Part shown: positions 1 to 9,710 of the stretch, piece by piece
How positions within the stretch are numbered: the first letter of the stretch is position 1
How the letters are laid out: the number at the start of each line of letters is the position of its first letter
From: Candidatus Omnitrophota bacterium
Lineage (GTDB): Bacteria > Omnitrophota > Gorgyraeia > Gygaellales > JAQTUX01
NCBI GenBank assembly: GCA_028707125.1
Contig: JAQTUX010000001.1
Span: 124,001 to 188,000 of the forward strand
Reading direction: 5' to 3'
DNA length: 64,000 bases
Position numbers and translations under genes: made by a program
The notes under the pieces: generated by a model
Told to the model about the DNA's origin: nothing
What the model saw: the letters and a program-made list of their open reading frames with translations, nothing else
The model's database searches: none

Positions 1-1035
1 CAAATCCATGGGGTCGGTCCTGATCCTGGATTTGTATACGCGTAAATCATATACGTATGAGTTGGAAGGGAACTGCCCGGTTTGCGACTGCGCCCCTATC
101 CAGATATTGTTAAAAAACCCTGCTTCGCCCCACCTTCCTTCGGCGCTGCCCACCTCTACATTATTGATAAACATGCGTATGCTCTTGCTGCCCGGCAGCC
201 GGGCGGTATTTGAATAAGAAATACTGACCTCCAGATTCTGGTTAGGGTCAAATGACGCGGGCCACTCTACCTTACGGCCCTTTAGCGAGCCATTCTCATA
301 TACCACAAACACAAGCCTGCCCCGTTCCGCTCCGATTTGTGCCGGCATATCCAGAGGATATATATGAGTGGCGTCTGTGAGTATCGGCTCTGCCGGGCCT
401 ATGGCGCCTGCCAGGTCTTTGATGGTATCCCTTGCCTGCGCGAGATACACGGCTCTTCGAGAAGGACCTTGCGGCACCAACAGCTTCTCATCCTCCATCC
501 TTTGCCTGAGCACCCGCACGTGATCATCCACCGCCTCTCGCGCCCCTCTGTGGTAATGGAGGTCTACAAGACGATCTGAGTCCGCGTCGACGTATGGCTG
601 TTTAAAAGGACAGACGGGTATCTCGCCTTCAAAGTTAACCGCCTGCAACAACTCCTGTATGCCGGGCCATTTGCCTTGCCGCTTGAACATGCTGAACCAC
701 GCCTCATTGATCCTGTAAATGTTCTGCGCGCACCTGTCGGCATCGTTTATGGCTGCCCGCTTAATGCCTCTGGCCTGTATCATCACCGTGGAGAACCTGC
801 CTATGGTCAGTATCCTCGCGGGCTGCCAGCCGTCGAGAGGCTCGATCCCATGGTGCCTTAAAACAGATATGTAGTCGGCATCTTTGGGTTCGGGCGGAAG
901 GTCTTTATCATACCCGGCCGCCTTAACGATCATCTCGGCAAACTCGCTTTCGCTGATCCTGCTGAACTCATCCTGCGCCGACACACCGTAAGAAAACAGT
1001 AACTGCAAAACCAGAATCAAAATACCTGTCTTCAT
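1..1035 (-). CDS. Secreted LamG-like (concanavalin A-like) domain protein, C-terminus cut by window edge
   Basis: The minus strand is open from an ATG at 1035 to the left edge (345 codons, no stop), so the gene is partial. The product starts with a classical signal peptide (MKTGILILVLQLLFSYG, then a likely cleavage after VSA), followed by a mostly polar region of about 200 residues I do not recognise. The last 100 residues have LamG/concanavalin A-like features: a strand with MFINNVEVGSAEG, then NNIWIGAQSQTG and YVYDLRVYKSRI, the usual hairpin, IGA strand and final DxRVY strand of that fold. It is therefore probably exported and may bind carbohydrate or protein. Its ATG overlaps the stop of the upstream PilZ gene (ATGA), so the two are co-transcribed. 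The family assignment rests on pattern only. Confidence 0.72.
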   Translation of the reverse strand, partial: MKTGILILVLQLLFSYGVSAQDEFSRISESEFAEMIVKAAGYDKDLPPEPKDADYISVLRHHGIEPLDGWQPARILTIGRFSTVMIQARGIKRAAINDADRCAQNIYRINEAWFSMFKRQGKWPGIQELLQAVNFEGEIPVCPFKQPYVDADSDRLVDLHYHRGAREAVDDHVRVLRQRMEDEKLLVPQGPSRRAVYLAQARDTIKDLAGAIGPAEPILTDATHIYPLDMPAQIGAERGRLVFVVYENGSLKGRKVEWPASFDPNQNLEVSISYSNTARLPGSKSIRMFINNVEVGSAEGRWGEAGFFNNIWIGAQSQTGQFPSNSYVYDLRVYKSRIRTDPMDL

Positions 1036-1466
1036 ATCGCACCGCCATCCTTTCTAAAAACGCGCTTCAGATACGCGAGCCATCTGCCGACCCTGAAGCT
1101 CCATAGTCCTTCGCGTTCTGTTTTGTTTATGAAACTTATGTAATCCAAAACATCCTTGCGGTCATCTTCGCCTATTTCTAAAAACCTCGCGCCGACATCA
1201 AACAGGTCGGTGCCCTTGACAGGCCTCGCCCAGACGGTCTTCAGGCGCGCCTTTATTGACTTGCCGAACACCGGCATATTAATTTCTATCTCAAGATTTT
1301 GCCCGATGGTGAGAGGATCTTTAACGCGGAGCAGGAGCCCGTCTAAGCTGATGTTGCGAGACACAGAGGCAACCGGCATTGTTGACTCGGATGCCCCCTG
1401 AGGCCTGTATTTGACAAGGAAATAGATCGGCGTGCGGGGAAACTGCCTTTTATTCTGCTTTTTCAT
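1032..1466 (-). CDS. PilZ domain protein (c-di-GMP receptor)
   Basis: A 144-residue single-domain PilZ protein. The c-di-GMP-binding signature is visible: RQFPR near residue 8 (RxxxR) and NISLDG near residue 39 (N/DxSxxG), followed by the beta-barrel strands typical of the fold (LEIEINMPVFG, ARLKTVWARPV, DVGARFLEI). PilZ proteins bind cyclic di-GMP and act as effectors for motility, exopolysaccharide or adhesion. The C-terminal 25 residues are basic (YLKRVFRKDGG). It is the first gene of a leftward two-gene unit with the LamG-like secreted protein, behind a good promoter at 1485-1513. The pairing suggests c-di-GMP control of a surface function, which is inference. Confidence 0.88.
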   Translation of the reverse strand: MKKQNKRQFPRTPIYFLVKYRPQGASESTMPVASVSRNISLDGLLLRVKDPLTIGQNLEIEINMPVFGKSIKARLKTVWARPVKGTDLFDVGARFLEIGEDDRKDVLDYISFINKTEREGLWSFRVGRWLAYLKRVFRKDGGAI

Positions 1467-1484
1467 ATCATACCTTAATCTCTT

Positions 1485-1513
1485 ATTCTATTGATAGTTA
1501 TATTGTTTGTCAA
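1485..1513 (-). promoter_or_regulatory. Sigma-70-type promoter for the PilZ/LamG unit
   Basis: Reading the minus strand, TTGACA (1513-1508) is followed by a 17-base spacer and TAGAAT (1490-1485), about 20 bases before the PilZ ATG at 1466. The -35 hexamer and spacing are ideal, and the -10 differs from consensus at one base. Confidence 0.7.
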
Positions 1514-1541
1514 TTTATATTATGAATAAAACGCCTTGTTT

Positions 1542-1631
1542 CTCGTCTGTCGGTCGCGGTTGCGCCGCTCGTATCGTTTTACGTTATACGCATAACGTAA
1601 CCAGCCGCGCAACCGTCCAACGTTAGACGAG
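1542..1631. repeat. Three-tier nested inverted repeat upstream of dnaA (attC-like ends)
   Basis: Three inverted arms share one centre. The outermost is CTCGTCT (1542-1548) with AGACGAG (1625-1631), the middle CGGTTGCGC (1557-1565) with GCGCAACCG (1607-1615), and the innermost TTACGTTAT (1579-1587) with ATAACGTAA (1592-1600) around a four-base loop. All three pairs are perfect. The right end reads AACGTTAGAC, matching the integron attC R' form GTTRRRY, but the left end reads GTCTGTC instead of the expected RYYYAAC. The apex contains TTATACGCA, one mismatch from a DnaA box. It could be an origin structural element or an attC-like or other palindromic insert. Confidence 0.7.
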
Positions 1632-1645
1632 TTTTAAATTTCTGC

Positions 1646-1673
1646 TTGCAAATAACAACATCTTTGTTATAAT
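1646..1673 (+). promoter_or_regulatory. dnaA promoter
   Basis: TTGCAA (1646-1651), a 16-base spacer and a consensus TATAAT (1668-1673) precede dnaA by about 105 bases. Shifting the -35 by one base gives a 17-base spacer. The transcript would carry the DnaA boxes at 1750-1767 in its leader region, a common arrangement for DnaA autoregulation. Confidence 0.62.
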
Positions 1674-1749
1674 GGTGATGTTTTCAAAAACAACGGGGAT
1701 TTTTACGTATCGTATGGCGGTTCTTGTTTATTTTCCCCTGTTAATAATC

Positions 1750-1767
1750 TGTGGATTCTGTGGATAA
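1750..1767 (-). promoter_or_regulatory. DnaA boxes in front of dnaA
   Basis: On the minus strand 1767-1759 reads TTATCCACA, a perfect DnaA box. The adjacent nine bases (1758-1750) read GAATCCACA, two mismatches from it. The tandem pair sits 12 bases before the dnaA start codon. A third near-match, ATATCCACA, lies inside dnaA at 2000-1992. They may serve origin function, autoregulation, or both. Confidence 0.75.
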
Positions 1768-1778
1768 TTTATAACGAT

Positions 1779-3143
1779 ATGGGCACTTCTCCCCTTGTAG
1801 CAGCCTGGGAACAGGCAAGACAGATAATTAAGCATAATATAGGCCAATCCGCGTTTGACACCTGGCTTGAACCCTTACAGGCGAAGTCAAAAGACAAAAC
1901 GTTGATTACGTTAGAGGCCCCGGACGTCTTTTTTAAAGAATGGGTGTCCCAGCGCTATCTCGGGATAATCAAGGATTCTCTCGTAAAAATCTGTGGATAT
2001 CCTGTTACTGTTGAGTTACAGGCCGGCGCCGGCACATCCGGCGCGCCGGCGCCATCTGGCGGCTACGCGCATAATACATATGCCTCGGAATTAAAAAATG
2101 CCGCGGGCCCTGCCGTGAACATCGTAACCGCGCTCAATCCTAAATACACATTTGATAACTTTATAGTCGGAAGCGCCAACAGGTTCGCGCACGCCGCGTC
2201 TATGGCTGTGGCGGAAAGCCCGGCCAAATCCTACAACCCTTTATTTATATATGGAGGGGTAGGTTTGGGGAAAACCCATCTTATGCAGGCGATATGCCAC
2301 TTCGCGTTAAAGAAATACCCCGCCATAAAGATCTGCTACCTTCCATCGGAACGTTTCACCAACGAGCTTATAGACGCGATACAGCACCGTTCTACGCAGC
2401 AATTCAGGCACAAATACCGCGGGGCGGATATATTGGTAATAGACGATATCCATTTTATAGCGGGCAAGGAGTCCACGCAAGAGGAGTTTTTCCACACGTT
2501 TAATACCTTATACGACGCGCACAAACAGATAATCATCTCTTCCGACAGGCCGCCCAAAGAAATAGCCGGCCTCGAAGAAAGGCTGGTATCGCGGTTCAGT
2601 TGGGGCCTGATCACGGATATCCAAATGCCGGATTTTGAAACGCGGGTGGCGATACTGAAAAAAAAGATAGAACGCGAGCCGGTCAACGTCCCCGACGACG
2701 TTATATTCTTTATAGCGGAATTTATAACAACCAATATCAGAGAGTTGGAGGGGGCGCTGATAAGGGTTGTCGCGTACTCTCTGTTAGAGGAAAAACCTAT
2801 TACACTCCAACAGGCCAAAGAGGTCCTCGGGGATACCATTAAAAACAACAAAAAATCCATCACGGTCGAGGGTATTCAAAAAATGGTTGCCGACAACTTC
2901 GGGATATCCCTGTTGGACATAAAGACAAGAAGGCGCAATAAAAACATTGTTTTCCCCAGACAGGTAGCGATGTATATAAGCAGGGAATTGACCGAGTTTT
3001 CTCTTCCGGAAATAGGTGAGTTTTTTGGGGGAAAAGACCACACGACCGTATTACACGCTTACAATAAGATCAAAGAACATATTAACAGAGATGCCGACCT
3101 GCGCGGTAAAATACAAAAACTTATTAAAGATATCACACAATAA
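1779..3143 (+). CDS. dnaA: Chromosomal replication initiator protein DnaA
   Basis: The 454-residue product has the normal DnaA length and domain order. Domain I (about 1-85) has the WLEPL pattern, and a short linker rich in Gly, Ala and Ser (about 85-105) follows. The AAA+ domain III has Walker A GGVGLGKTH, Walker B ILVIDDIHF and the sensor region SRFSWGL. Domain IV ends with the DNA-binding signature GGKDHTTVLHAYNKI. It binds DnaA boxes and melts the origin. The gene is preceded by DnaA boxes and a promoter, and no clear Shine-Dalgarno is seen before the ATG. A hairpin follows the stop, so dnaN may also have separate transcription. Confidence 0.98.
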   Translation: MGTSPLVAAWEQARQIIKHNIGQSAFDTWLEPLQAKSKDKTLITLEAPDVFFKEWVSQRYLGIIKDSLVKICGYPVTVELQAGAGTSGAPAPSGGYAHNTYASELKNAAGPAVNIVTALNPKYTFDNFIVGSANRFAHAASMAVAESPAKSYNPLFIYGGVGLGKTHLMQAICHFALKKYPAIKICYLPSERFTNELIDAIQHRSTQQFRHKYRGADILVIDDIHFIAGKESTQEEFFHTFNTLYDAHKQIIISSDRPPKEIAGLEERLVSRFSWGLITDIQMPDFETRVAILKKKIEREPVNVPDDVIFFIAEFITTNIRELEGALIRVVAYSLLEEKPITLQQAKEVLGDTIKNNKKSITVEGIQKMVADNFGISLLDIKTRRRNKNIVFPRQVAMYISRELTEFSLPEIGEFFGGKDHTTVLHAYNKIKEHINRDADLRGKIQKLIKDITQ

Positions 3144-3202
3144 ATCCAAAGGATATGCAAAGCATATACAAGGCGCCACGATGGCTTAATCTTTGAATTA
3201 TT

Positions 3203-3239
3203 ATAGGGTTGCGTACTTATTACAGTAACGCAACCCTAT
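3203..3239 (+). terminator. Hairpin between dnaA and dnaN, possible terminator
   Basis: A perfect 12-base stem (ATAGGGTTGCGT at 3203-3214 with its complement at 3228-3239) encloses a 13-base loop about 60 bases after the dnaA stop. The sequence after it (TACTACTAATACG) is not a clean T-run, so termination is likely weak, or the hairpin has another role such as mRNA processing. Confidence 0.5.
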
Positions 3240-3320
3240 TACTACTAATACGTTTATTCTTTAAAATAATATTAATCATATTCAAACATTGGGGACGCGG
3301 GGATAACAAGGAGATAATCG

Positions 3321-4415
3321 ATGAAATTTAAAACCCAGAAGCAAGGCCTGCTCAACGGTACATCTATAGTGCAAAACGCGATCAATCCAAGGGGCGCGTT
3401 GCCTATCTTATCTAATATATTATTGGAGGATTATCAAAAAACACTAAGGTTGATCTCCACCGATCTGGATATTTGCGTGAGTTATTCCCTGGTAGTGGAT
3501 TCGCAGGAGGATGGCGCTATAACCGTTCCCGCCAAAAGGTTTTTTGATATTATACGAGAGCTACCCGAAGGAGAGGTGTCTGTAACCACCAAAAAAAACA
3601 ATATGGTAACAATCGAATCCCAAAACTGCCTGTTTAAAATAATGGGGCTGCCGAAAGAGGATTTTCCAAAACTGCCCGAATTCAAAGATAAAGAGGCGAT
3701 CAAGATCGAGCAAGGGGTTTTAAAAGAGATGTTCGCCTTGACATCTTTTGCCGTTTCTCATGATGAAGCAAGGTATATTCTGAACGGTATTTTAATGAAG
3801 ATCAAAAAGAACGCTTTGACGCTGGTTGCTACCGATGGGCGGCGCCTGGCTATAATTGAAAGAAAGATCGATTTTAACAGCACCAAAGAAACACAAGCGA
3901 TCATACCCCTGAAAACAATCCAGGAGTTATTGAGAAATCTTAATGAAGAAAAGGAATTGTCTTTAGTGATGACCCATAACCAGGCACTCTTTGATATGGG
4001 CCAGACAACGGTGATCTCCCGGTTGATCGAGGGGGAATTCCCTGATTATCAACAGGTTGTCCCGGCTCCGGCAGAAGACAAGATAATTGTGGACAGGGAG
4101 CCGTTTTTATTAGCGGTAAAACGCGCGTCATTATTAGCCACTCCTGATTATCAGGCGGTAAAAATGGAGGTGTTTAAAAACAGAATGATCCTTTCCAAGT
4201 CTACTCCCGACATAGGAGAATCCAGGGAGGAGGTAGAGGTGGAGTATCAGGGTAAAGAAATGGTTATAGGTTTTAATCCATCCTTTTTAGTGGATGCCCT
4301 GAAGAACCTCAAGATAGAAAAGGTCTGTTTTGAGATCGCGGGAGCGGATAAGCCGGGGGTAATAAGGACGGACAACAACTATATATATGTTGTTTTGCCG
4401 ATGCGCCTCAGTTAG
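3321..4415 (+). CDS. dnaN: DNA polymerase III beta subunit (sliding clamp)
   Basis: The 364-residue protein has the length and three-fold clamp architecture of DnaN, with an N-terminal domain starting MKFKTQKQGLLNG, a middle domain with LVATDGRRLAI, and the C-terminal signature YIYVVLPMRL. It encircles DNA and tethers polymerase and repair enzymes. A good ribosome site (AAGGAG) lies 8 bases before the ATG. The DUF721 gene follows after 17 bases. The EndoQ-like protein encoded at 40287-41525 ends in a motif predicted to bind this clamp. Confidence 0.98.
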   Translation: MKFKTQKQGLLNGTSIVQNAINPRGALPILSNILLEDYQKTLRLISTDLDICVSYSLVVDSQEDGAITVPAKRFFDIIRELPEGEVSVTTKKNNMVTIESQNCLFKIMGLPKEDFPKLPEFKDKEAIKIEQGVLKEMFALTSFAVSHDEARYILNGILMKIKKNALTLVATDGRRLAIIERKIDFNSTKETQAIIPLKTIQELLRNLNEEKELSLVMTHNQALFDMGQTTVISRLIEGEFPDYQQVVPAPAEDKIIVDREPFLLAVKRASLLATPDYQAVKMEVFKNRMILSKSTPDIGESREEVEVEYQGKEMVIGFNPSFLVDALKNLKIEKVCFEIAGADKPGVIRTDNNYIYVVLPMRLS

Positions 4416-4432
4416 CCGGGCGCCTGCTTAGC

Positions 4433-4729
4433 ATGCAGCAGATCAAAGATACGGTTAAAAAGATAGTCGGGGAGATCGGCAGCAGGCGTTCGGGTAATGA
4501 ATGCGTGGCGCGGGCTTTTGAAAAGGCCTTTTCCAGGCCGGAAAAAAAGCACTTGAGATTTATCGGTTGCAAAAATAAAATATGTGTGGTAAATGTAGAT
4601 ACTTCGGGATGGCTGTATCATTTAAGCTTGAAGAAAGAAAGGGTGAGGAAGCTGATCAATGAAGAACTCGGTGGTAAGGGCGGCTCATCGGCGGTAGATG
4701 ATATAAGGTTCCGCATCGGAGAGGTATAG
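4433..4729 (+). CDS. DUF721 / DciA-like protein
   Basis: A 98-residue protein of the DUF721 family, of which DciA is the studied member. The pattern is the usual one: a helical N-terminus (IKDTVKKIVGEIG) and an alpha-beta core with the strand KNKICVVNVDTSGWLYHLS followed by LINEELGG and VDDIRFRIGEV. DciA helps load the replicative helicase DnaB in bacteria without DnaC or DnaI. The position between dnaN and gyrB is a well-known place for this gene and supports the replication role. Function is inferred from family and context. Confidence 0.8.
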   Translation: MQQIKDTVKKIVGEIGSRRSGNECVARAFEKAFSRPEKKHLRFIGCKNKICVVNVDTSGWLYHLSLKKERVRKLINEELGGKGGSSAVDDIRFRIGEV

Positions 4730-4733
4730 ATAA

Positions 4734-7187
<2,454 letters not shown>

Positions 7188-7190
7188 ACT

Positions 7191-9620
7191 ATGTATACCC
7201 GCAACGAAAAGATAATACCGGTTTATATTGAAGACGAGGTCAAGGATTCGTATCTGAATTACGCGATGAGCGTGATCGTCGGCCGCGCCCTTCCCGACGT
7301 GCGCGACGGCTTAAAGCCGGTGCATCGCAGGATCCTTTACGCGATGCAGGAGCTGGGGCTTGAGCACAACAGGTCCTATAAAAAATGCGCCCGTATCGTC
7401 GGAGAGGTCCTGGGCAAGTATCATCCTCACGGCGACGTGGCGGTGTATGACGCGTTAGTGAGGATGGCGCAGGATTTTTCCTTACGCTATCCTTTAGTGG
7501 ACGGCCAGGGCAACTTCGGCTCTGTTGACGGCGACGCGGCGGCGGCGATGCGTTATACCGAGGCGAGGCTGGCCGGCATCGCGCAGGAAATACTGGCGGA
7601 CATCGACAAGGACACCGTAAACTTCGGACCGAACTTCGACGCTTCTTTGCAGGAGCCGCTTCTTTTGCCCGCGGCGCTGCCGAATCTTTTGATCAACGGT
7701 TCCAGCGGCATAGCCGTAGGCATGGCCACGAATATACCGCCGCATAATTTGAAAGAAGTGGCGGACGCCATAATCTACCTTTTAGATAATCCCGCGGCAG
7801 AGATCAAAGACCTGATGCGCTATGTCAAAGGGCCGGACTTTCCTACGGGCGCGATCATTTGCGGCCGGCAGGGGATCAAAGACGCCTATATGACAGGCAA
7901 GGGCAAAGTCCTGGTGCGCGCGCGGGCTACGGTAGAACATCAGAAAAACGGTAAAGATCTGATCGCTGTCAGCGAGATCCCTTATCAGGTGCAGAAATCT
8001 TCCCTGATCGAAGCCATAGCCGGGCTTGTGGACGACAAAAAGATCGAAGGTATTTCCGATATCCGTGATGAGTCCGACAAGGAAGGTATGCGCATAGTCG
8101 TGGAACTCAAACGCGATGCCGAGCCGCAGATCATCTTAAACCAGCTGTATAAGCATACACAGTTAGAGGTGACCTTCGGTATAATCATGCTCGCGCTCGT
8201 GGATAACCGGCCGCGGGTCCTCAATCTGCGCCAGATACTCGAGGCCTATATTACGCACCGCAAGATAATCATCCGCAGGCGCACGCAGTTTGAACTGGAC
8301 AAGGCGCTCAAACGCGCGCACATCCTGGAGGGGCTGAAGATCGCCCTCAAGTTTATAGACCGCATTATTAAGGCGATCAAGACCTCAAAGAATACCGAAG
8401 AGGCGAAGCATCGCCTGATGAAAGAATTCGGGCTCTCCGAGATCCAGTCCCAGGCGATCCTGGAGATGCAGCTGCAGCGCCTGACCGCCCTGGAACGCGA
8501 TAAGATCGACGCCGAATACGCGGAATTACTCAAGAAGATCGAATTGTGCAGGGCCATCCTCGCCTCCGAGAAAAAGATAGAAGGCATTATTAAAGAAGAA
8601 TTGGAAGGGCTTAAGAAAAAATACGCCGACCCCAGGCGCACGGATATCGTGGGGGAAGTAGAGGAGCTGGAGGTGGAGGACCTGATCGCCGAGGAGGACG
8701 TAGTCGTAACCATAAGCCACGGCGGCTATATAAAGCGGCTTCCGGTAAGCGCCTACCGCAAACAAAAGCGCGGGGGCAGAGGCGTTACGGGCGCCGAGGT
8801 TAAAGAAGAGGATTTTATTGAGCATCTTTTTGTGGCGTCCACAAAGGACTATCTGCTTATTTTTACCGATAAAGGCCAGGTGCATTGGCAGAAGGTATAT
8901 GAGATCCCCCAGGCGGGCCGGGCATCAAAAGGCAAGGCCATAGTGAACCTTCTGCAGGTAGAACCGGGAGCAAAAATAAGCTCTACCATACCTATTAAGG
9001 AATTCTCCGCGGACAAGTATCTGGTCATGGTCACAAAGCAAGGCCAGGTCAAGAAGACAAAATTGGACGCTTACAGCAACCCGCGCAAAGGCGGCATCAT
9101 CGGCATCACCCTTGATAAAGGCGATGAGTTGATCGGCGTGGAATTGACCGACGGCAAACAGGAATTGCTTATCGGTACCCGCCAGGGCAAGGCCGTGCGT
9201 TTTTCCGAGGCCAATGTGCGCGATATGGGCAGGGCCGCGCACGGCGTTCGCGGCATAAAATTAGCCAAAAGCGACCAGGTCATCGCGATGGTGGTGGTGC
9301 AAAAGGGCGCTACAATATTGACCGTAACGGAATTGGGGTTTGCCAAGCGCACGCCCATAGATGAATACCGCCTGACCAGCCGCGGCGGCAAAGGGATCAT
9401 CAATATGAAGATCACCGGCAAAAACGGCCCCGCGGTAAGCCTCAAAGGCGTCGGCGACAAAGACGAGCTCATGGTGATCACGGAGAACGGGATATTTTTG
9501 CGTTGCGCGGTCAAGGACATCCGCCATACGGGCAGGGCCGCGCAGGGCGTGCATTTGATAAAACTGGACGACAAGGATCGCGTTTCCTGCATCGCGCCCT
9601 TAATCAGCGAGGAAGAATAA
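7191..9620 (+). CDS. gyrA: DNA gyrase subunit A
   Basis: The 809-residue subunit A has the catalytic Tyr122 in the [10 protein letters not shown] motif, the winged-helix start with [17 protein letters not shown], a coiled-coil region and a C-terminal beta-pinwheel beginning with the GyrA-box sequence KQKRGGRG. That box distinguishes gyrase from topoisomerase IV. In the quinolone-determining region ([13 protein letters not shown]) position 83 is Val, where most bacteria have Ser, Thr or Ala, while Asp87 is kept. The gene starts 3 bases after gyrB, so the two are translated together. tRNA-Glu follows 6 bases after the stop. Confidence 0.98.
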   Translation: MYTRNEKIIPVYIEDEVKDSYLNYAMSVIVGRALPDVRDGLKPVHRRILYAMQELGLEHNRSYKKCARIVGEVLGKYHPHGDVAVYDALVRMAQDFSLRYPLVDGQGNFGSVDGDAAAAMRYTEARLAGIAQEILADIDKDTVNFGPNFDASLQEPLLLPAALPNLLINGSSGIAVGMATNIPPHNLKEVADAIIYLLDNPAAEIKDLMRYVKGPDFPTGAIICGRQGIKDAYMTGKGKVLVRARATVEHQKNGKDLIAVSEIPYQVQKSSLIEAIAGLVDDKKIEGISDIRDESDKEGMRIVVELKRDAEPQIILNQLYKHTQLEVTFGIIMLALVDNRPRVLNLRQILEAYITHRKIIIRRRTQFELDKALKRAHILEGLKIALKFIDRIIKAIKTSKNTEEAKHRLMKEFGLSEIQSQAILEMQLQRLTALERDKIDAEYAELLKKIELCRAILASEKKIEGIIKEELEGLKKKYADPRRTDIVGEVEELEVEDLIAEEDVVVTISHGGYIKRLPVSAYRKQKRGGRGVTGAEVKEEDFIEHLFVASTKDYLLIFTDKGQVHWQKVYEIPQAGRASKGKAIVNLLQVEPGAKISSTIPIKEFSADKYLVMVTKQGQVKKTKLDAYSNPRKGGIIGITLDKGDELIGVELTDGKQELLIGTRQGKAVRFSEANVRDMGRAAHGVRGIKLAKSDQVIAMVVVQKGATILTVTELGFAKRTPIDEYRLTSRGGKGIINMKITGKNGPAVSLKGVGDKDELMVITENGIFLRCAVKDIRHTGRAAQGVHLIKLDDKDRVSCIAPLISEEE

Positions 9621-9626
9621 TCTCAC

Positions 9627-9701
9627 GACCCCATCGTCTAGCCTGGTCCAGGACAAGAGCTTTTCAAGCTCTCGACGCGGGTTCAAATCCCGCTGGGGTC
9701 G
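9627..9701 (+). tRNA. tRNA-Glu (anticodon TTC)
   Basis: A full cloverleaf is visible: acceptor stem GACCCCA (9627-9633) pairing with TGGGGTC (9694-9700), an anticodon stem AGAGC/GCTCT around TTTTCAA, and a T arm GCGGGTTCAAATCCCGC. The anticodon is TTC. CCA is not encoded. It lies between gyrA and glmS, and glmS begins 9 bases later, so the tRNA must be cut out of, or transcribed through into, a glmS message. Confidence 0.95.
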
Positions 9702-9710
9702 CTTTTTATT

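Larger units (their letters stand above)
1467..1778. other. Probable oriC region between divergent genes
   Basis: This 312-base gap holds no gene. It separates leftward genes (PilZ, LamG) from the long rightward dnaA-dnaN-gyrB-gyrA run, as expected if replication forks leave from here. It contains a nested inverted repeat (1542-1631), an A+T-rich stretch with the dnaA promoter (1632-1673), and a perfect DnaA box next to a degenerate one just before dnaA (1750-1767). Only one perfect box is visible, fewer than in many well-studied origins, so part of the origin may extend into dnaA, where another near-match lies at 1992-2000. Confidence 0.6.

Noticed and set aside
3321-4415. Glutamine-fructose or other ribozyme/riboswitch near glmS or dnaN
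   Set aside because: The gap before glmS is 9 bases after tRNA-Glu, too short for the glmS ribozyme; the dnaA-dnaN gap shows only a simple hairpin.
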